From contig CALKAM010000022.1 of the NCBI GenBank assembly GCA_937983105.1, positions 7,041 through 71,040 on the forward strand: DNA of 64,000 nucleotides. The letters run 5' to 3'. Both the position numbers and the translations under genes were made by a program. Positions within the stretch are counted from its first letter, which is position 1; the number at the start of each line of letters is the position of its first letter. Origin of the DNA: Planifilum sp021793745. GTDB taxonomy: Bacteria > Bacillota > Bacilli > Thermoactinomycetales > DSM-44946. Of the stretch, positions 41,802 to 50,117 are shown one piece after another. Under the pieces are notes generated by a model, which was given only the letters and a program-made list of their open reading frames with translations, had not been told where the DNA came from and made no database searches.

Positions 41802-42980
41802 ATGCACCGTCGCCACCGGTTTGCCGCGCTGAACATGTCGGGTTCCCGCGTTCGCCAGATGTTCGTCTTTCTTCTCCTGGGGACGGCGATCATCTTCATT
41901 TTCACCGGCTTTTTCGCGATGATGCGCGCGAAGCAGAACTCCCGTTCATCGGATATCGGCCGTTTCACCTCCGGGTTGACCGCTGAGACGATGGTGGAGG
42001 TGATGTCGCAGGAGATTCCCTACCTGGGAAACATCGTGCAAATTCCGCAAAAGGAAGGGATGGTTTCCCGGTTGACCTTCGAGCTGGCAACGAGCATTGA
42101 CCCCCGGGATCCCCGGACGTTCCTCGGCCGTGAACTGCCGGGGTTTGCCCTCTTTGATACGGAAATCGTCGTGGCCGGGCAGGGGGTGGATTACACGGAT
42201 ATCCCGGTGGAATCCGCTCCGCCTCCCGATTTGGAGGAGAAGCTGGCCAAAGACACGGAGGCGTCGAAGTCGGCGGATTCCCAGGAGTCCGAGGAGGATT
42301 CCGGGGAGAAGAAGCCGGCCGCCGGAGCGGGCGGTGCGAAGACCAAGCGGGTGTTCATCTATCACACCCACGCCACCGAATCGTACTTGCCGGAACTTTC
42401 GGGCGAAAAATCCCCGAATCGGGCCTATGACAACAAAAAGAACATCACTCTGGTCGGAAAACGGCTGGGTGAAGAGCTGGAAAAGATGGGCATCGGCAGT
42501 CAGGTTCATACCAAACCCTTTCAAGCGGAGTGGAACCGCCTTTATCAGGCTTCGAGGGAAACGGTGGTGGCGGCGATGAATCAAAACAATGACCTGAAAT
42601 ATTTGATCGATGTTCATCGGGATTCCAAGCGAAGAGACAAAACCACCCATTACATCCATGGAAAGCCCTATGCGACGATCGCCTTCGTCGTCGGCACCGC
42701 CAACGATAACTGGGAAGAAAACGAAAAATTCTCCCGTCAGCTGCACAAAAAATTGGAAGAATTGTATCCGGGGCTGTCTAAGGGGGTTTTCCGCAAAAGC
42801 CGCGCCCAGGGAAACGGAGAGTACAACCAGTCCCTTTCTCCGCGGAGCATCCTGGTCGAGATCGGCGGAGTGGACAACACCTTTGAGGAGGCTTATCGAA
42901 CGGCGGAAGCCTTGGCCAGGGCCATCGCTGAGATTCACTTTGAGGCGACGCCCGTCGATGCCAAACCCCACAATCCCTGA
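41802..42980 (+). CDS. spoIIP: Stage II sporulation protein P
   Basis: The 392-residue protein has an N-terminal membrane anchor (about residues 19-38), a long variable linker rich in Ser, Glu and Lys, and an amidase/endopeptidase domain. That domain contains FIYHTHATESYLPEL, LIDVHRDSKRRDKTTH, IAFVVGTANDNWEENEKF and ILVEIGGVDNTFEEA. With SpoIID and SpoIIM it cuts peptidoglycan during engulfment. It follows gpr and precedes yqxA as in Bacillus. Confidence 0.95.
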   Translation: MHRRHRFAALNMSGSRVRQMFVFLLLGTAIIFIFTGFFAMMRAKQNSRSSDIGRFTSGLTAETMVEVMSQEIPYLGNIVQIPQKEGMVSRLTFELATSIDPRDPRTFLGRELPGFALFDTEIVVAGQGVDYTDIPVESAPPPDLEEKLAKDTEASKSADSQESEEDSGEKKPAAGAGGAKTKRVFIYHTHATESYLPELSGEKSPNRAYDNKKNITLVGKRLGEELEKMGIGSQVHTKPFQAEWNRLYQASRETVVAAMNQNNDLKYLIDVHRDSKRRDKTTHYIHGKPYATIAFVVGTANDNWEENEKFSRQLHKKLEELYPGLSKGVFRKSRAQGNGEYNQSLSPRSILVEIGGVDNTFEEAYRTAEALARAIAEIHFEATPVDAKPHNP

Positions 42981-43019
42981 CCACCCCCGGCTTGCGGATT
43001 CTGGAGGCAGGTGGTAAAC

Positions 43020-43379
43020 ATGCGCTTTTTTCTGCAAGTGACCGCATTGTCGATGATGCTTCTCGTGGGGATTTTTCTAGGAATCGACTCTGCGGAGCGT
43101 AACATTCAGGAGATGGAAGGTTCAGAGGGAGCTCCCCGGGCGATACATATCACCCCGGAGAACGGGCGGGTAGAAATCGCTGTGATGGGCCAGGTTTACG
43201 ATGCCGAACCCCCCGTCGATCCGCCGGAGTCGGAGCAGGTAAAGGAGGAGGTCCAACAGGCTGCCTCAACGGGAAAAAATCTGCTGGGGCAGGTGGGAAA
43301 TCAGGTAGGGCAAGGGATTCGGTACGGAACGCGCAAGGCCCTGGAGCTGGTGGTGGGTTGGCTGGAGCCGGGCGAGTGA
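43020..43379 (+). CDS. yqxA: YqxA-like protein (DUF3679)
   Basis: The 119-residue protein has an N-terminal hydrophobic segment (MRFFLQVTALSMMLLVGIFL), then GIDSAERNIQEMEG typical of DUF3679 and a helical tail. It directly follows spoIIP as yqxA does in Bacillus. ATG 43020 is preferred because AGGTGG lies 5 nt upstream; an in-frame GTG at 43011 is closer to GGAGG. The function is unknown and is probably sporulation-linked by position. Confidence 0.85.
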   Translation: MRFFLQVTALSMMLLVGIFLGIDSAERNIQEMEGSEGAPRAIHITPENGRVEIAVMGQVYDAEPPVDPPESEQVKEEVQQAASTGKNLLGQVGNQVGQGIRYGTRKALELVVGWLEPGE

Positions 43380-43398
43380 TCGAGGGACGCCTCCTGCG

Positions 43399-43437
43399 GC
43401 GGCCGAGGGTGGATCAGCCCCCGGCCGCTTCGCTTTT
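43399..43437 (+). terminator. Hairpin terminator after yqxA
   Basis: GCGGCCG/CGGCCGC with an inner GGG/CCC pair, followed by TTCGCTTTTCCC. Confidence 0.55.
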
Positions 43438-43506
43438 CCCGGCGGCATCGGGCGGCAGCGCATCAGCCTCCGGCATGTGAGGAGAAAAGGCCGGTTTCGC
43501 CGAACG

Positions 43507-44229
43507 TTAAATCACGCAGACTTCGAGGGGACAGTCCTCGCAATGGGCTTCATCCTTCAACCGATCCAGGTCGTGAATCACCAGGTGTCCATGATCGACG
43601 GATATGACGCGTTCCGATTTCAATCGGCACAACACCCGGTTGACGCTTTCCCGGGTCGCGCCGATCAGATGAGCCAGCTCTTGGTTGGTGAGTCGGAGGG
43701 AAATCCGGATACCGCGGTCGGTTTGCTGCCCGTAGCTGTTGGCGAGGCGGATCAGAACCGAACTGAGGGCGCCGGGCTTTCCGTGGAGGACGATATCGCG
43801 AAGGATCGTTTGCATGATGCGCTGTTCCAGGGCCAACCACTGCATAAAGGCCATGGACAGGGAGGGGGATTGCACCAGGAGAGCGTCCAGATCGTTTTTA
43901 TGGATCACGCCTAACAGCGTGTCCGTAAAGGCGACGGCGCTGTGCCCGTAGGCCGGGAAGGAATCGGACAGGACATCGGCCAGTCCGATCAGGTCGCCGC
44001 CCCCCTTTAAGGCAAAGGTGATTTCCTGCCCGTCAGAGGTGGTCTTCATCGTTTTGACGCACCCCTGTTCAATGTAAAAGAGATACTCTGCCGGATCTCC
44101 GGTTTGGAAAACCGTCGCGTTGGCCTGGACCTTTTTCCAAACCATCTCGTCCTTGAGACGTTTTAGCTGCTCCGGCGACAAAAAGCGAGTCAACCGGTTG
44201 GAACGGATATCACAACAGGGTGTGGCCAT
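43507..44229 (-). CDS. fnr: Crp/Fnr-family regulator of the Bacillus Fnr type
   Basis: The 240-residue protein has an N-terminal cyclic-nucleotide-like beta barrel (about residues 15-135) and a C-terminal winged HTH (LTNQELAHLIGATRESVNRV near 180-199). Cys230, Cys233 and Cys238 at the very end (CEDCPLEVC) have the C-x2-C-x4-C spacing that ligates the [4Fe-4S] cluster in B. subtilis Fnr. This differs from the N-terminal cluster of E. coli FNR. It is predicted to sense oxygen and activate anaerobic genes. Two matching DNA sites lie about 1.5 kb upstream. Confidence 0.9.
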   Translation of the reverse strand: MATPCCDIRSNRLTRFLSPEQLKRLKDEMVWKKVQANATVFQTGDPAEYLFYIEQGCVKTMKTTSDGQEITFALKGGGDLIGLADVLSDSFPAYGHSAVAFTDTLLGVIHKNDLDALLVQSPSLSMAFMQWLALEQRIMQTILRDIVLHGKPGALSSVLIRLANSYGQQTDRGIRISLRLTNQELAHLIGATRESVNRVLCRLKSERVISVDHGHLVIHDLDRLKDEAHCEDCPLEVCVI

Positions 44230-44388
44230 GATCCATCCCTCCTCGGATGGGGATGTTCAATTTCTCACTTATTATTGTAAGGGTTGGAGCGAAGGCTTCG
44301 CGACGAAAAATAGGACGATATGGAAAAGGTTTTGTTAAGTTTGTGTGGCAACGCCTGGGAGGAAGACCCGGTCGTGGTGGGTGAAGCA

Positions 44389-44431
44389 AAGATCGGCCGT
44401 CTACGGTGAGCAACCGGACGGCCGATCTTTA
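44389..44431. terminator. Terminator of the nirJ-like gene
   Basis: AAAGATCGGCCGTC (44389-44402) and GACGGCCGATCTTT (44418-44431) form a 14-bp stem with T-tract-like ends on both strands. It lies just after the radical SAM gene on the minus strand. Confidence 0.7.
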
Positions 44432-44444
44432 CGTTTGGGGGTGG

Positions 44445-45608
44445 TCAGGAAATTTCCTCGTCGGTCAAGTAACAAGCGGGATCCTCCGCCCAGAGATCGT
44501 GGTGGACCGCCAGGGCGCGGGCGCGGAAATTCCCGTTGCAAATGTCCAGAAAGCGGCACCGGGAGCAGCGTCCCTTCAAGCGGGGTTTGCGATCCCGCAG
44601 GGCGGCGAGGATGGGATTGCTTTCATCCTTCCAGATCTCGTGGAAGGGCCGCTCCCGCACATTGCCCAGAACGATGGAGGGGGTGAACTGATCGGGATGC
44701 ACATTCCCCAGGGGGTCGATATTGGCGATGGCGATCCCCGAGCGGTTTCCGCCGTTGTTGCGCAGCTTTTGGAGGATGATTTCCGCCTTCTCGGGATCTT
44801 TTTGCTTTGCTCGGAGATAGAGATAGGGAGCGTTGGTGTGGTTGTCCACGGTCAATATCTCCTTGACGATTCCCCTCCGGGCGAACTCCTCCACCTTGTC
44901 GAAGATGAAATCCAGGATCCTTCGCGTCTCCTCGTGGGAAATGTCATATTGGACGCTGGCGCGCCCCGAATAGACGAGGTGATAAAAACAGGCCCGTTGG
45001 ATCCCTTCCTTTTCCATCAGGTCGAAGATGGCCGGCACCTGGTCCGCGTTGTGCCGGTTGATCGTAAAGCGCAGGCCCACCTTTTGACCTTGGCGCAGGC
45101 AATTCCGGATGCCCCGCAGGGCCCCCTCAAAGGCTCCCTTTTTCCCGCGGAATCGATCGTGAATCTCTCCCACGCCGTCGAGGCTGATGCCCACGTAACC
45201 CACCCCGATTTCCCGAATCTGGCGGGCGGTCTCCTCATGGATCAGGGTGCCGTTGGTGGAAAGGGTGACGCGAATCCCCTTGGAGACGGCATAGCGGGCG
45301 AGATCCAAAAGGTCGGGGCGGGCGAAGGGTTCTCCCCCCGAAAACAAGATGACCGGCACGCGGGCTTCGGCGAGGTCGTCGATGACCCGGAGCGCCTCCT
45401 CGGTAGAGAGCTCCCCGGGGTATTTCCGGTTTTCCGATTGCGAGTAACAGTGCATGCAGCGGAGGTTGCAGGTGCGGGTGACGTTCCAGACGACGACGGG
45501 GCCCGCTCCTTTGTGAGTTCCTGAACGATGGCCGGCGGAACGGGACGTAAAGCGCAGGGAATCCCCGTAGGAGCTTACATCCGCCAACAAATGGGAAACG
45601 GCCAGCAT
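44445..45608 (-). CDS. Radical SAM protein of the NirJ/AhbCD family (heme-related)
   Basis: The 387-residue protein has the radical SAM Cys motif RTCNLRCMHCYSQ (Cys47, 51, 54) and FSGGEPFARPDLLDLARYA. A SPASM-type C-terminal cluster ends with CSRCRFLDICNGNFRARALA. Members act on tetrapyrrole side chains in heme d1 or siroheme-dependent heme synthesis. The exact branch (NirJ1, AhbC or AhbD) is not decided by sequence alone. ATG 45608 is preferred; the long open frame upstream covers the promoter. An Fnr-type site lies 73 nt upstream. Confidence 0.85.
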   Translation of the reverse strand: MLAVSHLLADVSSYGDSLRFTSRSAGHRSGTHKGAGPVVVWNVTRTCNLRCMHCYSQSENRKYPGELSTEEALRVIDDLAEARVPVILFSGGEPFARPDLLDLARYAVSKGIRVTLSTNGTLIHEETARQIREIGVGYVGISLDGVGEIHDRFRGKKGAFEGALRGIRNCLRQGQKVGLRFTINRHNADQVPAIFDLMEKEGIQRACFYHLVYSGRASVQYDISHEETRRILDFIFDKVEEFARRGIVKEILTVDNHTNAPYLYLRAKQKDPEKAEIILQKLRNNGGNRSGIAIANIDPLGNVHPDQFTPSIVLGNVRERPFHEIWKDESNPILAALRDRKPRLKGRCSRCRFLDICNGNFRARALAVHHDLWAEDPACYLTDEEIS

Positions 45609-45653
45609 GTTTTGATCACTCCCGACTTTCCATTGTGCTCGCAGCTTATTACG

Positions 45654-45696
45654 ATCATACCGGGAATCGGGACCAAAAGGTGTGATCAATGTCACG
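45654..45696 (-). promoter_or_regulatory. Fnr-type site and -10 of the radical SAM gene
   Basis: TGTGATCAATGTCACG at 45681-45696 is a TGTGA-N6-TCAC palindrome. On the minus strand TATGAT occupies 45659-45654. The implied start near 45647 puts the site centre about -41.5, as for class II activation. Confidence 0.7.
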
Positions 45697-45814
45697 ATTT
45701 TTATCGAAGAAGAGCCGAGAGACATCGGTTTATAAGAAGGGAAAGTCCTTGTCAAGCGGGAGTTTCGAAGATTGCGGGCCCAAATTATGAAGTTTCCGTG
45801 AAAGCGTATCAAAT

Positions 45815-45858
45815 TGTGAAATAGATCACACCTCGCCGCAAAAGGGCGATGGTATGTT
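45815..45858 (+). promoter_or_regulatory. Fnr-type site and -10 of the ba3 oxidase operon
   Basis: TGTGAAATAGATCACA at 45815-45830 is an exact TGTGA-N6-TCACA palindrome. TATGTT at 45853-45858 is a likely -10, so the site centre is about -42 from the start. Confidence 0.75.
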
Positions 45859-45889
45859 TAAAACAGATATCCAGGATGGAGGTGGAAAC

Positions 45890-46048
45890 ATGGTATCGCA
45901 GCAGGAGAAGCGGGAACCGGATCGGAAAAGCTCTCCGGATCAAAAAGAACCCTCCCTGAAAGGTACATTGGTCGGTGTATTGTTCATCGGTGGATTTATT
46001 GCGGTTACGTGGTTTTCGATCTTTTCCCTGTTCTTAAGTCGCAATTAG
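45890..46048 (+). CDS. Small subunit IIa-like protein of ba3 oxidase
   Basis: The 52-residue protein has a hydrophilic N-terminal half rich in Lys, Glu and Ser and one membrane helix (LVGVLFIGGFIAVTWFSIFS), ending SLFLSRN. It lies directly upstream of the subunit II gene, 14 nt away. That fits the cytochrome c oxidase subunit IIa family of ba3-type oxidases (34 residues in Thermus, longer in Bacilli). ATG 45890 follows GGAGGTGG. Confidence 0.75.
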   Translation: MVSQQEKREPDRKSSPDQKEPSLKGTLVGVLFIGGFIAVTWFSIFSLFLSRN

Positions 46049-46062
46049 AAGGAGGATGAAGG

Positions 46063-46530
46063 ATGCACCTTCACCGATACGAACGGATCTGGCTGATCAT
46101 CGGCGGTGCCACGCTTGTTTTGTTCCTTTCGATCGTCGGCGTGCAGGCCTTTGCCACAGACGCCCATCCGCCGGGAAGCTTGGTTACGGTGGATCCGAAG
46201 ACGGTTACCCAGGAAGCACCCTTTAACAAGCCTTCCTTGACGCAGGTGGGGGAGAAGGAATACAAGGCCGTCATGGTGGCCCGCATGTTTTCCTTCCAAC
46301 CCGGGCAAATGGAGATCCCGGCGGGGTCCACCGTTCATTTTCAAATCACCTCACCGGATGTGGTCCACGGATTTGAAATTGCGGGAACCAACGTCAACAT
46401 GATGGTGGTTCCGGGACATATCAACCGGGCAACCTACACCTTCGATCGTCCCGGGGAATATCTCATCGTCTGCAATGAGTACTGCGGTACAGGGCACCAG
46501 GTGATGGGCGGCAAAATTATCGTGAAATAA
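46063..46530 (+). CDS. Cytochrome c oxidase ba3-type subunit II
   Basis: The 155-residue protein has one N-terminal membrane helix (about residues 9-28) and a cupredoxin domain with the CuA site: His102, Cys137, Cys141, His145 and Met148 (CNEYCGTGHQVM). It receives electrons from cytochrome c. The single helix and length are those of the ba3 subfamily, not the aa3 type. ATG 46063 follows AAGGAGG. Confidence 0.93.
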   Translation: MHLHRYERIWLIIGGATLVLFLSIVGVQAFATDAHPPGSLVTVDPKTVTQEAPFNKPSLTQVGEKEYKAVMVARMFSFQPGQMEIPAGSTVHFQITSPDVVHGFEIAGTNVNMMVVPGHINRATYTFDRPGEYLIVCNEYCGTGHQVMGGKIIVK

Positions 46531-46567
46531 CGCAGGTATGAAACATTGAAAAAGGAGTGTATTTCCT

Positions 46568-48238
46568 ATGGAAAGGGCACAACCGGGAGCGGCGGGCTTT
46601 CGGTTTCAACCGAAGGATTCCCGATTGATCCTCGCACATATGGCCGTCGCCTTTACTGCCATTTTCCTCGGTGCCGTCGCCGGGGTTTTGCAGGGGTTGG
46701 TCCGGGGCGGCGTCATCGATCTGGGGCCGGTGAATTATTACCAGCTGTTGACCGCCCACGGCGTGTTGATGGCTCTGGTGTTTACCACCTTTTTCATCAT
46801 TGGCTTCTTATATTCGGGCCTCGTCCGCACCTGCGGCGGGACGCTGACGGATTTCAGCCGCCGTCTGGGATGGATCGGGTTTTGGCTAATGACGGTGGGG
46901 ACCGCCATCGCGGCTTTCCTGATCATCGCCAATAAGGCCACCGTTTTGTACACCTTTTACGCGCCGATGAAAGCGTCTCCCTTCTTTTACATCGGTCTCG
47001 CCCTGGTGGTTGTCGGCAGCTGGCTTGCGGCCTGGGCCATTTTCGCCCAGTATCGCTGGTGGAAAAAAGAGCATCAGGGCAAGCTGTCGCCGCTGTTTGC
47101 GTTCTTGGCCGTGGCCACCATGGGCCTGTGGCTGATCGCCACCATCGGTGTGGCCCTGGAGGTGCTGCTGCAACTCATCCCCTGGTCCTTCGGATGGGTT
47201 GATACCATCAACGTGACGCTCAGCCGCACGCTTTTCTGGTATTTCGGCCACCCGCTGGTCTACTTCTGGTTGATGCCGGCCTATATCGTCTGGTACGTTT
47301 CGATTCCGAAGATTATCGGAGGGAAAATCTTCAGCGATGCCTTGGCCCGGCTGGCCTTTATCCTGTTTCTCCTTTTGTCGACTCCCGTCGGTTTCCACCA
47401 CCAATTGACGGAGCCGGGAATCGCATCAGGATGGAAGTTCCTCCAGGTGGCGCTCACCTTCATGGTGGTGATTCCGTCGCTGATGACCGCCTTTTCCGTC
47501 CTGGCTACCTTTGAAAGCGCCGGGCGGGCCCGCGGTGCCAAGGGGCTCTTCGGATGGATCCGCATGCTCCCCTGGAAGGACGTGCGCTTTGTCGCACCGC
47601 TGTTGGGGATGCTGACCTTTATCCCCGGTGGCGCGGGAGGGATCGTCAACACCAGTCACCAGCTCAACCAGGTGGTCCACAACACCCTGTGGGTGACCGG
47701 ACACTTCCACCTGACCGCCGGAACCGTTGTGATTCTCACCTTTTTCGGTGTCAGCTACTGGCTGATTCCCGCCTTGACGGGGCGCAAGCTGACCCCCGGC
47801 ATCAATAAACTGGGATTGATCCAGACGGGCCTCTGGGGTCTCGGGATGTTGTTGATGTCCGGCGCCATGCATGCGGTGGGCCTTTTGGGCAGTCCGCGCC
47901 GCACCGCCTTTACCACCTACGGCGATGATCCGATCGCCCTGGGTTGGCTCACCTACCAGCAAGTGATGGCGATCGGTGGCGTACTCCTGTTCATCTCTGT
48001 TATGCTTATGGTGTGGATCGTCATCCGCTTGGCCTTCTTCGCACCTCGCGCCGAGGAGGGTGTCGATTACCCGATCGGCGAGGTGGCGGAAGAGGCGGCT
48101 TCCACACCGGCGATATTGGAGCGCTGGCCGCTGTGGGTGACGGTGGCGATCTGCTTGATCCTGGTCGCCTACACCATTCCCATTGCCCATATGATCCAAT
48201 ATGCGCCTCCCGGATCCCCGCCGTTTCAACCCTATTGA
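46568..48238 (+). CDS. Cytochrome c oxidase ba3-type subunit I
   Basis: The 556-residue subunit has about 13 membrane helices. The ligands are His64 and His381 for the low-spin heme, His379 for the high-spin heme, and His228, His277 and His278 for CuB. Tyr232 in GHPLVY is placed for the His-Tyr cross-link. ba3-type enzymes have high oxygen affinity, which agrees with the Fnr-type site before the operon. It starts at ATG 46568, after AAAAGGAG. Confidence 0.95.
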   Translation: MERAQPGAAGFRFQPKDSRLILAHMAVAFTAIFLGAVAGVLQGLVRGGVIDLGPVNYYQLLTAHGVLMALVFTTFFIIGFLYSGLVRTCGGTLTDFSRRLGWIGFWLMTVGTAIAAFLIIANKATVLYTFYAPMKASPFFYIGLALVVVGSWLAAWAIFAQYRWWKKEHQGKLSPLFAFLAVATMGLWLIATIGVALEVLLQLIPWSFGWVDTINVTLSRTLFWYFGHPLVYFWLMPAYIVWYVSIPKIIGGKIFSDALARLAFILFLLLSTPVGFHHQLTEPGIASGWKFLQVALTFMVVIPSLMTAFSVLATFESAGRARGAKGLFGWIRMLPWKDVRFVAPLLGMLTFIPGGAGGIVNTSHQLNQVVHNTLWVTGHFHLTAGTVVILTFFGVSYWLIPALTGRKLTPGINKLGLIQTGLWGLGMLLMSGAMHAVGLLGSPRRTAFTTYGDDPIALGWLTYQQVMAIGGVLLFISVMLMVWIVIRLAFFAPRAEEGVDYPIGEVAEEAASTPAILERWPLWVTVAICLILVAYTIPIAHMIQYAPPGSPPFQPY

Positions 48239-48278
48239 TCCGGTCTGACTGCAAAAAGAAAAAAGTGGAGGGATTGTG

Positions 48279-48677
48279 TTGAGCAAAGGGTCGATTCTGC
48301 GAAAGTTGGCGGCGATGCTTGGATGTCTGGCACTGTTGTTCATGGTGGCCTGCGGTAACCAGTCTTCGGACACCGGATCCACGGATTCCGGTTCGCAACA
48401 GGCGACCGAGGAACCGGCGGACTCCGGAAACGAGTCCCAGGATGGGGCTTCGGAAAATGTAGCCTATGATGAGGAAAAAGCCAAGGCCGCCTATCAATCC
48501 TGCGTCGGTTGTCACGGTGAGAATCTGGAGGGAAGCGTGGGGCCGGCCCTGACGGGCACGGGACTCAGTGAAGATGAAATCCTCGAAGTGATCGAAAACG
48601 GAAAGGGACAGATGCCCGGCGGATTGGTCACCGGGGAAGACGCGAAGAACCTGGCTGCCTGGTTGGCCGATCAATGA
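48279..48677 (+). CDS. Membrane-anchored cytochrome c (lipoprotein)
   Basis: The 132-residue protein has a lipoprotein signal ending LLFMVAC (lipobox near residue 24), then a Ser/Asp/Glu-rich linker. It carries one c-type heme with CVGCHG near residue 78 and GQMPGG supplying the Met ligand. It resembles the cytochrome c-551 type found in Bacilli. It probably delivers electrons to the adjacent oxidase. TTG 48279 (7 nt after GGAGG) is preferred over GTG 48276. Confidence 0.9.
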   Translation: MSKGSILRKLAAMLGCLALLFMVACGNQSSDTGSTDSGSQQATEEPADSGNESQDGASENVAYDEEKAKAAYQSCVGCHGENLEGSVGPALTGTGLSEDEILEVIENGKGQMPGGLVTGEDAKNLAAWLADQ

Positions 48678-48699
48678 GCCCGGCTGCCGGATGAGGGGT

Positions 48700-48728
48700 T
48701 TGGTTTTCCTCGGGAAAACGGGTAAAAT
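48700..48728 (+). promoter_or_regulatory. Predicted promoter of hemQ
   Basis: TTGGTT (48700-48705) and TAAAAT (48723-48728) with 17 nt between. The predicted start near 48735 places the two-hairpin element at the very 5' end of the transcript. Confidence 0.55.
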
Positions 48729-48739
48729 GTTCAATGGAC

Positions 48740-48789
48740 GGGGGTTGTGCCGGAAGGGGCGGTACAACCCCTCTCCGATTGTGGACGGA
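48740..48789 (+). ncRNA. Two-hairpin structured leader of hemQ (element shared with gltX)
   Basis: Hairpin 1: GGGGTTGTGCCG (48741-48752) pairs with CGGTACAACCCC (48760-48771), 12 bp with one G-U pair and a 7-nt loop. Hairpin 2: TCCG (48774-48777), loop ATTGTGGA, CGGA (48786-48789). The layout and core sequences match the gltX leader. The loop lengths and one extra T-A pair differ. The element is not recognised as a known family. Confidence 0.55.
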
Positions 48790-48811
48790 AATCAAAAGAG
48801 GATGTGAGGAC

Positions 48812-49570
48812 ATGAGCGAAGCGGTGAAAACCTACGAGGGTTGGTATGCCTATCACGATTTTCGCAAAATCGACTGGAGCCGGTGGAAGTCCCTCGCCCC
48901 TGAAAAAAGGGAGGAGATGGTGCAGGAGCTGTTGGAGGTTCTCCGGGAGTTCGCATCGGTGGAAGAGGAGCGAAAGGGCAGCTTTGGGCAATACGCCGTC
49001 CTGGGACACAAGGCGGACCTGCTGTTTATCCATTTCCGCCCCACCCTGGATGAGTTGAACGAGGTAAAATGGCGGTTCGATAAAACCGCCTTTGCCGATG
49101 TGACCTTCGCCCCCACCTCCTTCATTTCTGTGGTGGAACTCAGTGCGTACACCGTTCCTCCGGGGACCGACCCCTTAAGCGATCCCGCTTTTCGGGCAAG
49201 GCTTCAACCGAGCCTGCCGGAGGCGAAATATGTCTGTTTCTACCCCATGGACAAGCGAAGGAACTTGAGCGACAACTGGTACATGCTCCCGATGGAAGAG
49301 CGGCGGAGAATGATGAAGAGCCACGGAATGATCGGCCGCTCCTATGCGGGCCGGGTTCGTCAGATCATCACCGGTTCCATCGGCTTCGACGATTGGGAAT
49401 GGGGGGTTTCCCTGTTTGCGGAGGATCCCATCTCCTTTAAAAAGATTGTTACGGAGATGCGATTTGATGAAGTAAGCGCCCGGTTCGGGGAGTTTGGCTC
49501 CTTCTATCTCGGCCAGCGGCTGAGCGAAGAGGGACTGGTTGCCCTGCTGAAGAATCACATCCAAGGATGA
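48812..49570 (+). CDS. hemQ: Coproheme decarboxylase HemQ
   Basis: The 252-residue chlorite-dismutase-like protein catalyses the last step of the coproporphyrin-dependent heme pathway. It has YPMDKRR with the reactive Tyr, NWYMLPMEERRRMMKSHGMI with the proximal His, and ITGSIGFDDWEWGVSLF. ATG 48812 is used with AGAGGA 9 nt upstream; an earlier in-frame ATG (48734) runs through the leader element. It lies next to the oxidase operon, which needs heme. Confidence 0.95.
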   Translation: MSEAVKTYEGWYAYHDFRKIDWSRWKSLAPEKREEMVQELLEVLREFASVEEERKGSFGQYAVLGHKADLLFIHFRPTLDELNEVKWRFDKTAFADVTFAPTSFISVVELSAYTVPPGTDPLSDPAFRARLQPSLPEAKYVCFYPMDKRRNLSDNWYMLPMEERRRMMKSHGMIGRSYAGRVRQIITGSIGFDDWEWGVSLFAEDPISFKKIVTEMRFDEVSARFGEFGSFYLGQRLSEEGLVALLKNHIQG

Positions 49571-49582
49571 GATCATCTGGGT

Positions 49583-49616
49583 GAAACCCGGCGGTAACGC
49601 CGCCGGGTTTCCTTTT
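49583..49616 (+). terminator. Intrinsic terminator of hemQ
   Basis: GAAACCCGGCG (49583-49593) and CGCCGGGTTTC (49601-49611), 11 bp, then CTTTT. Confidence 0.8.
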
Positions 49617-49682
49617 GGAGTCAGGGGCGCTTTTCGTCGAGTGCGCGGATGCGATGTTCCTGGATCAGGGTGCAAGGGACCG

Positions 49683-50117
49683 CTATTTCAGGATCTTGGA
49701 AAACCGATAGCCGGAGATTTCATACCCCATATGCCTGTAGAAGCGGTGTGCGGCTTCGCGTTCGGGTCTGTTGCCGCTGGTCAGATAGATCAACGAGGCG
49801 CCCTGTTCTTTGGACCAAGCCTCCGCTCGCCGCAACAGCGCCTTTCCGATGCCCCGTCCGCGATATTCCGGTCGCGTCACCAGGGCAGCCACCTGAACGG
49901 CGGGGTGATCCGTTTCATAAAGGATGACCTTGCGCAATCCGATCAGCCCGACGACCTGCTGCCGATATTCCGCGACCCATGTACGATACATGGGATCGGA
50001 GCGGATCCTTTCCATACGGGCAACCATGTTCTCAGTGGACGTCGGGTAACCCAAATGCGCCATCAGCTTGGTGACGGCTTCAAGATCCTGGATGGCCCAT
50101 TCGCCAATCTTGATCAA
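49683..50117 (-). CDS. GNAT-family N-acetyltransferase
   Basis: The 144-residue protein has the GNAT core: VAALVTRPEYRGRGIGKALL with the acetyl-CoA-binding R/Q-x-x-G-x-G/A pattern near residues 80-99, and a C-terminal HRFYRHMGYEISGYRF. The substrate is unknown. A TTG at 50117 is preferred because GGGGGGAGA lies just before it; the frame is open to an ATG at 50201, which would give 172 residues. The gene is convergent with hemQ. Confidence 0.8.
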   Translation of the reverse strand: MIKIGEWAIQDLEAVTKLMAHLGYPTSTENMVARMERIRSDPMYRTWVAEYRQQVVGLIGLRKVILYETDHPAVQVAALVTRPEYRGRGIGKALLRRAEAWSKEQGASLIYLTSGNRPEREAAHRFYRHMGYEISGYRFSKILK

